DNA of 23,171 bases from Patescibacteria group bacterium. GTDB taxonomy: Bacteria > Patescibacteriota > Minisyncoccia > Minisyncoccales > PEYH01. Under the pieces are notes generated by a model. It saw only the letters and a program-made list of their open reading frames with translations. It was not told the origin of the DNA and made no database searches. The stretch lies in the NCBI GenBank assembly GCA_018901715.1, contig JAHIEL010000067.1, positions 1 through 23,171 on the forward strand, given 5' to 3'. The translations under genes were made by a program, and so were the position numbers. Shown here in pieces: positions 1 through 7,694 of the stretch; the stretch's first letter is position 1; the number at the start of each line of letters is the position of its first letter.

Positions 1-10
1 CAAGCAGTTA

Positions 11-271
11 GTGTATGTGACTTTTCCTAAGGTTTCAGGAATTGAACGGATGAGGATAGAGGCCTTGCTGGTTGATAGCAATCTCTCTGGTGTGGAGTCC
101 ACGCAAGCCATGCCGGGCGGAGGAATTATCGTCGCGTTAAGATCAAATTCTCCTGATGAGGCGTGCAACCGACTAACCGAGCTTCTGAATAACTCTGTAC
201 CAGTGCCAAGCACAAGGAGATCTCGTAAAGCAAGAAGAGAGCTAAGGAAGTCTATCCTTGGCATGCGCTGA
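11..271 (+). CDS. Unrecognised protein, 3' end of a gene that may begin upstream
   Basis: An open frame of 86 residues from a GTG at 11. The frame stays open to base 2, so the real start may lie outside the window. I do not recognise the family. The C-terminus is strongly basic (STRRSRKARRELRK at about residues 67–80), the middle is mixed, and no membrane segment is visible. Its codons are less AT-rich than those of the ribosomal genes downstream. It ends 20 nt before a strong intrinsic terminator, so it is transcriptionally separate from what follows. In both respects it resembles the genes at 20126 and 20875. Function unknown. Confidence 0.5.
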   Translation: MYVTFPKVSGIERMRIEALLVDSNLSGVESTQAMPGGGIIVALRSNSPDEACNRLTELLNNSVPVPSTRRSRKARRELRKSILGMR

Positions 272-291
272 AGGTGTTTAATAACACCTAC

Positions 292-331
292 GAGCGGTGG
301 GACTGATACTAGTCCTGCCGCTCTTTCTTTT
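292..331 (+). terminator. Intrinsic terminator after the first gene
   Basis: A 13-bp stem pairs GAGCGGTGGGACT (292–304) with AGTCCTGCCGCTC (311–323), with two G·U pairs and a 6-nt loop. TTTCTTTT follows. This is a standard Rho-independent layout on the + strand and separates the first gene from the protease. Confidence 0.88.
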
Positions 332-362
332 AATAAAGCTTTCTGTTAGAATATCAACATAT

Positions 363-986
363 ATGGGCATAGAAATAATTTTTATTATAATCATATTTTT
401 GTTTTCAGTTATAATCCACGAATTGGCTCACGGTTCAATGGCTTTGGCATTAGGGGACTTAACAGCTCAAAGAGCTGGCCGTTTGACTTTGAATCCAATT
501 AAACATTTGGACCCGATTGGCTCTATTCTTTTGCCCGGGCTTTTGATATTAATGAATTTTTTAGGAGCAGGCGGAATAATTTTTGGCTGGGCAAAACCAG
601 TTCCTGTTAATCCTTATAATTTCAAAGATAAAAAATGGGGCAGTGCTAAGGTAGCTGTAGCTGGGCCTTTGGCTAATATTTCTTTAGCTCTAATCTTTGG
701 TTTAGCCATAAGATTTGTGCCAATGGTTTCCTCAATTAATGGTTTGTTCTTAATATTTTTTTATATTATTCAGATTAATCTTATTTTAGCCATATTTAAT
801 TTAATGCCGATTCCTCCATTAGATGGCTCTCATATATTATTCAGTTTTCTGCCAAGAAGCGCTCAAAATATTAAAATAGCCCTTTCGCGCCACGGCTTAA
901 TTTTGCTTTTATTTGTAATTTTTTTCCTTTTTGAGTATATTATAAAAATTATGATGTGGCTTGCTCTTTTAATAACCGGGATTTAA
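363..986 (+). CDS. Site-2 protease family (M50) membrane metalloprotease
   Basis: A 207-residue multi-pass membrane protein of the small M50B/site-2 protease group, which cleaves substrates within the membrane using zinc. The first helix carries HELAH (H19, E20, H23), the metal ligands and catalytic Glu. The third ligand is the Asp of the C-terminal NLMPIPPLDG motif (D154). Between them are GWAKPVPVNP and a Gly/Ala-rich helix (VAVAGPLANI). I chose the ATG at 363 because the longer open frame from 297 begins inside the terminator stem. No SD is visible. A TGTTAGAAT extended −10-like box at 344–352 lies only about 11 nt upstream, so a leaderless transcript is possible. The substrate is unknown. 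In CPR genomes such genes often sit near housekeeping operons. Confidence 0.93.
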   Translation: MGIEIIFIIIIFLFSVIIHELAHGSMALALGDLTAQRAGRLTLNPIKHLDPIGSILLPGLLILMNFLGAGGIIFGWAKPVPVNPYNFKDKKWGSAKVAVAGPLANISLALIFGLAIRFVPMVSSINGLFLIFFYIIQINLILAIFNLMPIPPLDGSHILFSFLPRSAQNIKIALSRHGLILLLFVIFFLFEYIIKIMMWLALLITGI

Positions 987-988
987 GT

Positions 989-1017
989 TTGACAAAAATA
1001 TTTTCATTTGTTATATT
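989..1017 (+). promoter_or_regulatory. Sigma70-type promoter of the rpsL (str) operon
   Basis: TTGACA at 989–994, a 17-nt spacer, and TATATT at 1012–1017. This is nearly consensus and begins 2 nt after the protease stop codon. It implies transcription starting near 1023–1025 and a leader of about 25 nt before the rpsL ATG. Confidence 0.8.
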
Positions 1018-1026
1018 ATTATTCAC

Positions 1027-1042
1027 TTGCCCTTTTGGGCAA
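1027..1042 (+). promoter_or_regulatory. Hairpin at the predicted 5' end of the rpsL mRNA
   Basis: TTGCCC, TTTT, GGGCAA form a perfect 6-bp stem-loop that would sit within a few bases of the predicted transcript start and 7 nt upstream of the rpsL ATG. A 5'-terminal stem of this kind can protect a transcript from 5'-dependent decay. That role is inference. Confidence 0.55.
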
Positions 1043-1049
1043 AATTATT

Positions 1050-1460
1050 ATGCCAACAATTAGTCAATTAGTAAGAAAGGGACGAAAAAGACAAAAGAAA
1101 AAGAGCAAATCACCAGCTCTAAGTTTTTCGTTTAATACATTGAAAAACAGACCCAAAAGGCATTCTTCGCCTTTTAAAAGAGGTGTTTGCTTAAAGGTTT
1201 TTACAGTAACTCCTAAAAAGCCGAACTCTGCTCTAAGAAAAGTGGCAAGAGTCCGCTTGAGCAATGGAATGGAAGCGACTGCATACATCCCAGGTGAAGG
1301 ACATAATTTGCAAGAGCATTCAGTTGTTATGTTAAGGGGCGGGAGGGTAAAGGATTTGCCTGGAGTAAGATATCATATAGTAAGAGGTGTTTTAGATACA
1401 ACTGGAGTTGAGGGTAAAAAACAATCAAGAAGTAAATACGGAGCTAAAAAAGATAAATAA
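1050..1460 (+). CDS. rpsL: 30S ribosomal protein S12 (uS12)
   Basis: S12 of the decoding centre, 136 residues. The family core is clear: TPKKPNSALRKVARVRLSNG, then IPGEGHNLQEHS, then GGRVKDLPGVRYHIVRG. The Lys of the PKKPNS loop (streptomycin site) is present, so no resistance change is seen there. Between SPAL and KRGVC there are 18 residues where E. coli has 5, the long-insert form also known from Firmicutes. The start at 1050 gives the usual MPTISQLVRKGR beginning; upstream extension would run through the leader hairpin. There is no SD. It is first in the str cluster, 2 nt before rpsG. Confidence 0.98.
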   Translation: MPTISQLVRKGRKRQKKKSKSPALSFSFNTLKNRPKRHSSPFKRGVCLKVFTVTPKKPNSALRKVARVRLSNGMEATAYIPGEGHNLQEHSVVMLRGGRVKDLPGVRYHIVRGVLDTTGVEGKKQSRSKYGAKKDK

Positions 1461-1462
1461 TT

Positions 1463-1921
1463 ATGGGACAATTAAAGAAAAAAGGAATAGAGCCAGACCT
1501 TCGCTATAATAATATTATAGTTTCTCGGTTTACTAATTATCTTATGAAAGGAGGGAAGAAAGCAACAGCAAGAAGGGTTATTTATGGCACTTTTGAAATT
1601 ATCCAACAAAAAACAAAAAAGGAGCCAATAGAAATTTTTGAGCAAGCAATTCAAAATGCTTCACCCGTACTTGAGGTTCGTTCTAAAAGAATTGGAGGAG
1701 CTAAGTATCAGGTGCCAGTAGAGGTTTCTAAAGATAGAAGAGTTGCATTAGCAATGAGATGGATTATTGGAGCTGCCAAAAAAGGCAAGGGATCTATGAA
1801 GAATAGATTGGCTAAAGAATTGATAGAAGCAGCAGAGAATACTGGAGAGGCAATTAGAAAAAAGGATAATGTGCATAAAGTAGCGGAAGCTAACAAGGCG
1901 TTCGCGCACTTTGCGTGGTAA
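1463..1921 (+). CDS. rpsG: 30S ribosomal protein S7 (uS7)
   Basis: S7 (152 residues) nucleates assembly of the 30S head and contacts E-site tRNA. Family signatures include DLRYNNIIVSRFTNYLMKGGKK near the N-terminus, SPVLEVRSKRIGGAKYQVPVEV in the middle, and LAKELIEAAENTGEAIRKKD followed by HKVAEANKAFAHFAW at the end, about the usual length. It starts 2 nt after rpsL without an SD, consistent with translational coupling. Its TAA stop lies in the 5' arm of palindromic module A. Confidence 0.98.
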   Translation: MGQLKKKGIEPDLRYNNIIVSRFTNYLMKGGKKATARRVIYGTFEIIQQKTKKEPIEIFEQAIQNASPVLEVRSKRIGGAKYQVPVEVSKDRRVALAMRWIIGAAKKGKGSMKNRLAKELIEAAENTGEAIRKKDNVHKVAEANKAFAHFAW

Positions 1922-1971
1922 ATATATTCTTAACGACCCGCTTTGAGCGGGGAGTTTAGAAGATATTTACC
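1917..1971 (+). repeat. Module A palindrome, rpsG–fusA junction
   Basis: Imperfect hairpin with arms GGTAAATAT...ATATTTACC, an inner stretch TTCTTAAC/GTTTAGAA, a tandem-GA internal loop (AAC-GA-CCCGC / GCGGG-GA-GTT), and a 5-nt tip. The rpsG stop codon TAA (1919–1921) pairs with TTA. The two unpaired positions in the lower stem (A opposite G, T opposite T) match those of the copies after rplE, rpsN and rpsH. Confidence 0.8.
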
Positions 1972-2045
1972 CCCTCACCCAGCGTTTTATTTTAGAGATT
2001 TGCTTTAAAAAGGAATTACTAATAATGGGCTGCTGGGTGAGGGGG
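1970..2045 (+). repeat. Module B1, 76-bp element with 14-bp terminal inverted repeats
   Basis: The ends are CCCCCTCACCCAGC and GCTGGGTGAGGGGG. The AT-rich core begins GTTTTATTTTAGAG and ends ACTAATAATGGGCT. Close copies of the same length lie at 8678–8753 and 9693–9768, and one with an inverted core at 14574–14649. It looks like a small non-autonomous palindromic repeat. Confidence 0.88.
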
Positions 2046-2046
2046 T

Positions 2047-2090
2047 GTAAGAAAAATTAAGATTCACTTCGTTCATCAAATTTTACTAAC
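2047..2090 (+). repeat. Module C1 hairpin before fusA
   Basis: Arms GTAAGAAAAATT and AATTTTACTAAC pair with mismatches at fixed positions. The element ends 2 nt before the fusA ATG and leaves no room for an SD. A near-copy precedes rpsH at 14089–14132. Confidence 0.75.
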
Positions 2091-2092
2091 AT

Positions 2093-4192
2093 ATGAGAGA
2101 ATTTCCAATAGAAAGATATAGAAATATAGGGATTATTGCTCACATTGATGCAGGAAAAACAACCGTTAGCGAACGAGTTCTTTTTTATACGGGCATTTCT
2201 CATAAAATTGGAGAGGTGCATGAGGGCGAGGCAACAATGGATTGGATGGAACAGGAAAGGGAAAGAGGTATTACTATTACTTCCGCTGCTACAACTTGTT
2301 TTTGGCATCCAACTGAAGATGGAGAAAATTTAGAAAGACAGCATAAGATAAATATTATTGATACGCCAGGGCATATTGATTTTACAGCCGAAGTCCAACG
2401 ATCTTTAAGGGTTTTAGATGGCGCGATTGTTGTTTTTGATGGTGTGGCAGGAGTAGAAGCCCAATCAGAGACGGTCTGGCATCAGGCAGATAAGTTTGGA
2501 GTTCCTAGAATATGCTTTATAAACAAACTTGATAGAATGGGCGCTTCTTTTGAATATAGCTTAAAAACTATTTGGGATCGGCTCACTCCAAAAGCAGTAG
2601 CTGTCCAAATTCCTATTGGTGAAGAGGCAAAATTTTCAGGCGTTATTGATTTAATTAAAATGAAGGCATTGAGATTTGAGGGCAAGAATGGAGAAGAATG
2701 CAAAACCGAAGAGATTCCAGATGAGTTTAAAGAAGAGGCAGAGAAATGGAGAGGAAAGATGCTTGAAAAGGTGGCTGCAGAAGATCATAAACTTTTGGAA
2801 AAATATCTGGCAGGCGAAGAGGTCAAGACAGAAGAGATAAGAGCGGCCTTAAGAAAAGGGGTAATAGAGTCAGAACTAATTCCTGTTTTTTGTGGCTCTG
2901 CTTTAAAAAATAAAGGAGTTCAATCGCTATTAGATGCAGTGCTTTATTATCTTCCAGGACCAAGAGATTTGCCTGCGATAAAAGGCAAAGACATCCATTC
3001 AGGTGAGGCAATTGAAAGGGAGGCATTAGACGATGCGCCATTTTCTGCGTTGGCCTTTAAAATAGCTACAGACCCATTTGTAGGAGCTCTTACATATTTT
3101 CGTGTTTATTCAGGAACCATTAAAACAGGAACAGGACTTTTAAATTCAGTAAATGGCAAAAAAATAAGGATTGGAAGAATGGTTAGAATGCACGCAAACC
3201 ACAGAGAGGAAGTTGAAGAATTGCATGCTGGAGATATTGCAGCAGCAGTTGGGATGAAAGATGTGGAAACAGGTCATACTATTTGCGACTTAGATAAGCC
3301 AATAATTCTTGAAAATATTATTTTTCCAGAACCAGTTATATCTATTAGGATTGAGCCAAAGACAAAATCAGATCAAGAGAAACTTGGTTTTGCTTTGAAA
3401 AAATTATCAGAAGAAGATCCCACATTTAAGATTAAGACAGACCAAGAGACAGGAGAGACCATAATTTCTGGAATGGGCGAATTGCATTTAGAAATCTTAG
3501 TAGATAGGATGAAAAAAGAATTCAAGGTCGAAGCAACTATTGGCAGACCGCAAGTTGCCCATAAAGAAACTATTACAATCATGGCAGAGGCAGAAGGAAA
3601 ATATATTAGACAGAGTGGAGGTAGAGGACAGTACGGCCATGTTTGGCTAAAGGTTAATCCAAAAGAAAGAGGTGAAGGGTTTGAATTTATTGATGAAATT
3701 AAGGGTGGAGTTATTCCTAAAGAATATATTCCTGCGGTTAAGAAAGGAATTATAGAGGCAATGGATAGGGGTGTTATAGCCGGATATCCACTAGTTGATA
3801 TAGAGGCGACTCTATATGATGGTTCCTTTCACGATGTTGATTCTTCAGAAGCTGCTTTTAAAATTGCTGCTTCACAAGCATTCCAGCAGGCAGCTAGAAA
3901 TGCTAAGCCAGTTTTATTAGAGCCGATTATGAAGCTGGAAGTTACAATTCCAACTGACTTTTTTGGAGATATTGTCGGTGATTTAAATTCTCGCAGAGGC
4001 AGGATAAAAGAAAGTTTTGACAGGGCGAAGATGAAAATAGTAGAGGCCTTTGTGCCTTTATCTGAAATGTTTGGCTATGCCACTTCTTTGCGCTCAATGA
4101 CTCACGGCAGAGGTGGCTTTACAATGGAATTCAACTCTTACGAGCAAGTGCCTGCCAATATTACTCAACAAATAGTAGAGACAAGAAGTTAA
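2093..4192 (+). CDS. fusA: Translation elongation factor G
   Basis: EF-G drives GTP-dependent translocation on the ribosome. It has 699 residues, full length for the family. The G1 loop is AHIDAGKTT (16–24), the effector Thr region ERERGITI is at about 55–62, G3 is DTPGH (90–94) and G4 is NKLD (144–147). Domain IV contains the typical GGRGQYGHVWL and YPLVDIEATLYDGSFHDVDS stretches, and the C-terminal domain has LRSMTHGRGGFTMEF. No frameshift or missing motif is seen. It is preceded by the A–B1–C1 palindromes rather than an SD, and a small unknown gene follows after 2 nt. Confidence 0.99.
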   Translation: MREFPIERYRNIGIIAHIDAGKTTVSERVLFYTGISHKIGEVHEGEATMDWMEQERERGITITSAATTCFWHPTEDGENLERQHKINIIDTPGHIDFTAEVQRSLRVLDGAIVVFDGVAGVEAQSETVWHQADKFGVPRICFINKLDRMGASFEYSLKTIWDRLTPKAVAVQIPIGEEAKFSGVIDLIKMKALRFEGKNGEECKTEEIPDEFKEEAEKWRGKMLEKVAAEDHKLLEKYLAGEEVKTEEIRAALRKGVIESELIPVFCGSALKNKGVQSLLDAVLYYLPGPRDLPAIKGKDIHSGEAIEREALDDAPFSALAFKIATDPFVGALTYFRVYSGTIKTGTGLLNSVNGKKIRIGRMVRMHANHREEVEELHAGDIAAAVGMKDVETGHTICDLDKPIILENIIFPEPVISIRIEPKTKSDQEKLGFALKKLSEEDPTFKIKTDQETGETIISGMGELHLEILVDRMKKEFKVEATIGRPQVAHKETITIMAEAEGKYIRQSGGRGQYGHVWLKVNPKERGEGFEFIDEIKGGVIPKEYIPAVKKGIIEAMDRGVIAGYPLVDIEATLYDGSFHDVDSSEAAFKIAASQAFQQAARNAKPVLLEPIMKLEVTIPTDFFGDIVGDLNSRRGRIKESFDRAKMKIVEAFVPLSEMFGYATSLRSMTHGRGGFTMEFNSYEQVPANITQQIVETRS

Positions 4193-4194
4193 TT

Positions 4195-4485
4195 ATGGAT
4201 TTACAAGATATAAAAAATTTATTAGCTAAAGAGAAAAACGCTAAGATTATAATCGTAGAAGACGGCAAACCAATTATGGTTATTTCTGGCATTGAAAATA
4301 ACGAGACACAGGCAAGATTGACTTTTAAGAAACAGGAAACCAGACAAGAGAATAAACAAGAAGAAATTGTTCAAGCACCAAGAGATGAAGAAGAATTGAT
4401 AAACGATATTAATCAGAGCACTGAATTAATCGCTAGAGAAGAAATGCCAGTAGATGAATTAAGAGTAGAGGATTTGCCGTTTTAG
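4195..4485 (+). CDS. Small acidic unknown protein between fusA and tuf
   Basis: A 96-residue protein starting 2 nt after the fusA stop, so it is almost certainly co-transcribed and coupled. I do not recognise a named family. The N-terminal half has a predicted strand–turn–strand stretch, KIIIVEDGKPIMVIS (about 17–31), loosely like the DGKP turn in Phd/YefM antitoxins. The second half is Gln/Glu/Lys-rich and acidic and ends in DELRVEDLPF. There is no membrane segment and no cysteine. Codon use matches the ribosomal neighbours. Position suggests a translation-related accessory protein, but that is inference. Confidence 0.8.
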   Translation: MDLQDIKNLLAKEKNAKIIIVEDGKPIMVISGIENNETQARLTFKKQETRQENKQEEIVQAPRDEEELINDINQSTELIAREEMPVDELRVEDLPF

Positions 4486-4558
4486 TAATTGAATCTGAAA
4501 TTTTTTATTCATTATATGGTTTTAGGTTCGTGGCATAAGTCGGGTTTTAGGAAAGAGC

Positions 4559-4597
4559 TTGACTTTACTTGACATCCGTGTAAAATAACTATACTTA
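4559..4597 (+). promoter_or_regulatory. Promoter(s) upstream of tuf
   Basis: Two overlapping sigma70-like arrangements. The first is TTGACT (4559–4564), 16 nt, TAAAAT (4581–4586). The second is TTGACA (4569–4574) with TATACT (4590–4595, 15-nt spacer) or TACTTA (4592–4597, 17-nt spacer). Either would give tuf and the S10 genes their own start with a leader of about 110 nt. Confidence 0.65.
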
Positions 4598-4625
4598 ATA
4601 TAAAGTAACAATTAATAATTAAATT

Positions 4626-4662
4626 ACCTTGAAAATATATATAATAAATTTAATTTCAAGGT
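4626..4662 (+). promoter_or_regulatory. Palindrome in the tuf leader
   Basis: ACCTTGAAA (4626–4634) pairs perfectly with TTTCAAGGT (4654–4662) around a very AT-rich loop. GGTTCT, a GAGCGAAGCG tip and a second GGTTCT follow at 4660–4690. The same CCTTGAAA...TTTCAAGGTTCT frame recurs in the leader at 22271–22450. Confidence 0.6.
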
Positions 4663-4712
4663 TCTGAGGAGCGAAGCGACGAGGGTTCTTATAATAATTA
4701 AATTGTTTATCT

Positions 4713-5912
4713 ATGGCTGAAAAAGAAAAATTTGAGAGAAGTAAACCCCATATCAATGTGGGGACTATTGGTCATGTTGACCACGGTAAGACCACTTTAA
4801 CAGCGGCTATATTAAAGGCCTTGAGGTTAAAGGGTTTTAGAGCTTCTGATAAAAATATTGACCAAATTGATTCCGCACCCGAAGAGAAGGAGCGAGGCGT
4901 GACAATTAATATTGCCCATGTTGAATACGAGACCGAGAATAGGCACTATGCCCACATTGATTGTCCAGGTCATAGTGATTATATTAAAAATATGATTACT
5001 GGCGCTGCGCAAATGGATGGCTCTATTATTGTTGTTTCAGCAGTTGATGGACCAATGCCTCAAACTCGAGAGCATTTATTGCTTGCCCGACAGGTTGGCG
5101 TGCCAGGAATGATTGTATTTTTAAACAAGTGCGATGCTGTTGATGATCCAGAAATGATTGATTTGGTAGAATCAGAAGTTAGAGAATTACTTAATAAATA
5201 CGAATTTCCCGGGGATGAAGTTCCTGTAATTAGGGGCTCTGCGCTCAAGGCATTGGAAGCAACTTCTGCTGAAGATGAGGCATTAAAGCCAATTTATGAA
5301 TTAGCTAAAGCATTAGATGAGTATTTCCCAGAGCCAAAAAGAGATATTGATAAGCCATTTTTAATGGCAGTTGAAGATGTTTTCTCTATTGAAGGCAGGG
5401 GAACTGTTGCTACTGGTAGAATTGAGAGAGGAATTGTAAACTCTGGAGAAGATGTTGAGTTAGTTGGAGTTAAACCAACCACTAAGACAACTGCAGTAAG
5501 TATTGAAATGTTTAATAAATCATTGGACGAAGGAAGGGCAGGCGATAATGCTGGTATTCTGTTAAGAGGACTAAAAAAGGAAGAAGTGGAAAGAGGTCAG
5601 GTTTTGGCAAAACCGGGAAGTATTACTCCGCATACTGATTTTGAAGCGGAAGTTTATACTTTAAGCAAGGAAGAAGGCGGAAGACATACTCCTTTCTTTG
5701 CTGGATATAAGCCACAGTTTTATATCAGAACTACAGATGTAACAGGAGATGTAATTTTAGCAGAAGGCACAGAAATGATAATGCCTGGAGATACAGCTAA
5801 AATAACAGTTAAATTGATCGCTCCGATTGCTTTAGAGGAAAAACAAAGATTTGCTATTAGAGAAGGCGGGAAAACAGTTGCTTCAGGAATTGTAATTAAG
5901 ATTATTAAATAA
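4713..5912 (+). CDS. tuf: Translation elongation factor Tu
   Basis: EF-Tu delivers aminoacyl-tRNA to the ribosome as a GTP complex. It has 399 residues, the normal length. Visible motifs are GHVDHGKT (20–27), RGVTIN with the effector Thr (T64), DCPGH (83–87) and NKCD (138–141), then domain II (ISIEGRGTVATGRIERG-type stretch) and domain III (HTPFFAGYKPQFYIRTTDVTG). The start has no SD (AATTGTTTATCTATG). It has its own promoter region and a palindromic leader. A perfect hairpin separates it from rpsJ. Confidence 0.99.
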   Translation: MAEKEKFERSKPHINVGTIGHVDHGKTTLTAAILKALRLKGFRASDKNIDQIDSAPEEKERGVTINIAHVEYETENRHYAHIDCPGHSDYIKNMITGAAQMDGSIIVVSAVDGPMPQTREHLLLARQVGVPGMIVFLNKCDAVDDPEMIDLVESEVRELLNKYEFPGDEVPVIRGSALKALEATSAEDEALKPIYELAKALDEYFPEPKRDIDKPFLMAVEDVFSIEGRGTVATGRIERGIVNSGEDVELVGVKPTTKTTAVSIEMFNKSLDEGRAGDNAGILLRGLKKEEVERGQVLAKPGSITPHTDFEAEVYTLSKEEGGRHTPFFAGYKPQFYIRTTDVTGDVILAEGTEMIMPGDTAKITVKLIAPIALEEKQRFAIREGGKTVASGIVIKIIK

Positions 5913-5914
5913 TG

Positions 5915-5948
5915 TTTTGCATTAAGCCATAGATGGTTTAATGCAAAA
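5915..5948 (+). repeat. Perfect hairpin between tuf and rpsJ
   Basis: TTTTGCATTAAGCC (5915–5928) pairs with GGTTTAATGCAAAA (5935–5948): 14 bp including one G·T, with a 6-nt loop, starting 2 nt after the tuf stop. No T-run follows, so it is more likely a 3'-end stabiliser or processing hairpin than a terminator, although the stem bottom itself ends in AAAA/TTTT. Confidence 0.75.
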
Positions 5949-5973
5949 TCATTGAATAATCAGTTCTTTTAAG

Positions 5974-6321
5974 ATGCCAACAAAAAAGAAGATAAATACA
6001 GAGGAAGAGCACAAGGCCTCGCAAAAAGTGAGGATAAAGTTAAAAGCTTATGATAACAAGGTCTTGGACAAAAGCGCCCGTCAGATCGTGGAAACGGTCC
6101 AGCGTTTTGGCGCAGATGTTTCAGGTCCCGTGCCCTTGCCTACAGAAATACACAAATATACGGTAAATAGATCTACTTTTGTGCATAAAGACGCAAGAGA
6201 GCAGTTTGAAGTAAGAGTGCACAAGAGATTGATTGATATTTTTAAGGCAGATCAGAGAGTAATAGAGTCATTAACAAATCTAAATCTTCCAACAGGAGTT
6301 GATATTCAAATAAAGATTTAG
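5974..6321 (+). CDS. rpsJ: 30S ribosomal protein S10 (uS10)
   Basis: S10 of the 30S head and of NusB–S10 antitermination complexes, 115 residues. The family core is plain: KVRIKLKAYDNKVLDKSAR, GPVPLPTEIHKYTVNRSTFVHKDAREQFE and LPTGVDIQIKI at the C-terminus. The N-terminus (MPTKKKINTEEEHKAS) is about 12 residues longer and more charged than in E. coli. There is no SD. It opens the S10 cluster directly after tuf, a common bacterial order. Confidence 0.98.
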   Translation: MPTKKKINTEEEHKASQKVRIKLKAYDNKVLDKSARQIVETVQRFGADVSGPVPLPTEIHKYTVNRSTFVHKDAREQFEVRVHKRLIDIFKADQRVIESLTNLNLPTGVDIQIKI

Positions 6322-6442
6322 CACTTAGGGTCAAGTCCAGGAACACATAGTGTTCTTGTCTTATGAGAAACCAAAATATCCACAGTTTATAATAGAAAAC
6401 TGGATACTAACCCTCCTAAACACAAAATATCGGGTTAGTGCT
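6320..6442 (+). promoter_or_regulatory. Multi-hairpin region between rpsJ and rplC
   Basis: An outer pair AGCACT (6320–6325, overlapping the rpsJ stop TAG) and AGTGCT (6437–6442) could close three inner stems: CAGGAACAC/GTGTTCTTG (6338–6358), TATCCACAGTTT/AAACTGGATA with a 2-nt bulge (6377–6406), and ACTAACCC/GGGTTAGT (6406–6439). The last stem and the outer pair overlap, so they exclude each other. GCTCGGTATTTTTG follows, which makes the last stem weakly terminator-like. Confidence 0.55.
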
Positions 6443-6462
6443 CGGTATTTTTGTTAAAAATT

Positions 6463-7029
6463 ATGTCCTTCATACTAGGAAAAAAAATTGAGATGACACA
6501 AATTTGGGATAAAGATAAAGTTATTCCTGTTACTTTGGTTCAAGCAGGACCATGTTTTGTTACTCAAATATTAGAAAAATCAGTTCAAATCGGTTTTGAA
6601 AAATTGAAAGATAAAAAAATTAAAAAATCGCAGAAAAGCGCGCCGTATAGATATTTAAGAGAATTTAAAACAGAAGATAAATATAAAATAGGGGATGAGA
6701 TAGGAATAGATATTTTTAAAATAGGAGAGAAAACAGTGGCCTCTGCAATTTCTAAGGGAAAGGGTTTCCAGGGAGGGGTAAAGAGATGGGGTTTTTCTGG
6801 ATTTGGAAAAAGCCATGGCGTAAAGCACGGAGAAAGAAAAATTGGTTCTATTGGTTCAGCTTTCCCGCAAAAAGTATTTAAAGGGAAGAAAATGCCGGGA
6901 AGAATGGGAAGCGATAGAATAACAGTTAAAAATTTGAAAGTGATAAAAATTGATAAAGAAAATAATTTGATAGCGCTGAAAGGAGCAGTGCCAGGCAGAA
7001 GAGGCACACTTGTGGAGGTAAAAACTTAA
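6463..7029 (+). CDS. rplC: 50S ribosomal protein L3 (uL3)
   Basis: L3, an early 50S assembly protein reaching towards the peptidyl-transferase centre, 188 residues. It starts MSFILGKKIEMTQIW, as expected, at 6463; the open frame continues 4 codons upstream from a TTG but the ATG fits the family. The central loop GKGFQGGVKRWGFSGFGKSHG and the MPGRMGSDRITVKNL stretch are diagnostic. The C-terminus GAVPGRRGTLVEVKT is normal. No SD. It ends 7 nt before rplD. Confidence 0.98.
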   Translation: MSFILGKKIEMTQIWDKDKVIPVTLVQAGPCFVTQILEKSVQIGFEKLKDKKIKKSQKSAPYRYLREFKTEDKYKIGDEIGIDIFKIGEKTVASAISKGKGFQGGVKRWGFSGFGKSHGVKHGERKIGSIGSAFPQKVFKGKKMPGRMGSDRITVKNLKVIKIDKENNLIALKGAVPGRRGTLVEVKT

Positions 7030-7036
7030 TTAATTT

Positions 7037-7681
7037 ATGAAGATTGATACTTACAACCAGGAAGGCGAGAAAACAGAGCAAATGGACTTGCCAAAAGAGG
7101 TTTTTGAACAGGCCTTTAATTCTGATTTAGTTCATCAGGTGATTGTTTCTATGCAATCAAACAGAAGACAGGGAACAGCACATACTAAAGATAGGGGTGA
7201 AGTAAGTGGCGGAGGCAGAAAACCATGGCGTCAGAAAGGAACAGGAAGAGCAAGACACGGGTCTACTCGTTCTCCAATCTGGATTGGTGGAGGCGTTACA
7301 TTTGGGCCAACCAATGAAAGGAATTACAAAAAAGATATTCCTTCAAAAATGAGAAAAAAAGCATTAAAATGTTTGCTTTCGCAGAAACTGAAAGATAAAG
7401 AAATTTTTATTATTGATGATTTAAAAATAGAAGAACCCAAAACAAAAATTATTACAGATATTTTAGAAAAGCTTTCAAAAGAAATAAAGAAAGAAAAATT
7501 TAAGACATTGCTTATCGTATCAGACAAAAAAGATGATAAGTTGCTAAGAGCAGTAAAAAATATTCCGAATATAGATATAATTGAAGCAAGAAATTTGAAT
7601 TCTTTGGCTGTTGTTTCATATAGGGACTTGCTAATTACAAAGAAATCCATTAAAACCATTAAGGATGTTTTAGGCAAATAG
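7037..7681 (+). CDS. rplD: 50S ribosomal protein L4 (uL4)
   Basis: L4 lines the exit tunnel and, in many bacteria, autoregulates the S10 operon; autoregulation is not shown here. It has 214 residues. The basic loop is present (RQGTAHTKDRGEVSGGGRKPWRQ, then KGTGRARHGSTRSPIWIGGG, about 48–92), followed by a Rossmann-like C-terminal part ending in LAVVSYRDLLITKKSIKTIKDVLG. It starts 7 nt after rplC without an SD. A 358-nt non-coding, highly foldable stretch separates it from rplW. Confidence 0.97.
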   Translation: MKIDTYNQEGEKTEQMDLPKEVFEQAFNSDLVHQVIVSMQSNRRQGTAHTKDRGEVSGGGRKPWRQKGTGRARHGSTRSPIWIGGGVTFGPTNERNYKKDIPSKMRKKALKCLLSQKLKDKEIFIIDDLKIEEPKTKIITDILEKLSKEIKKEKFKTLLIVSDKKDDKLLRAVKNIPNIDIIEARNLNSLAVVSYRDLLITKKSIKTIKDVLGK

Positions 7682-7694
7682 ACAATCTAGCTCG

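Noticed and set aside
297..362. Upstream GTG start for the M50 protease
   Set aside because: The codons fall within the terminator stem and T-run of the preceding gene. The ATG at 363 starts directly at the first membrane helix.
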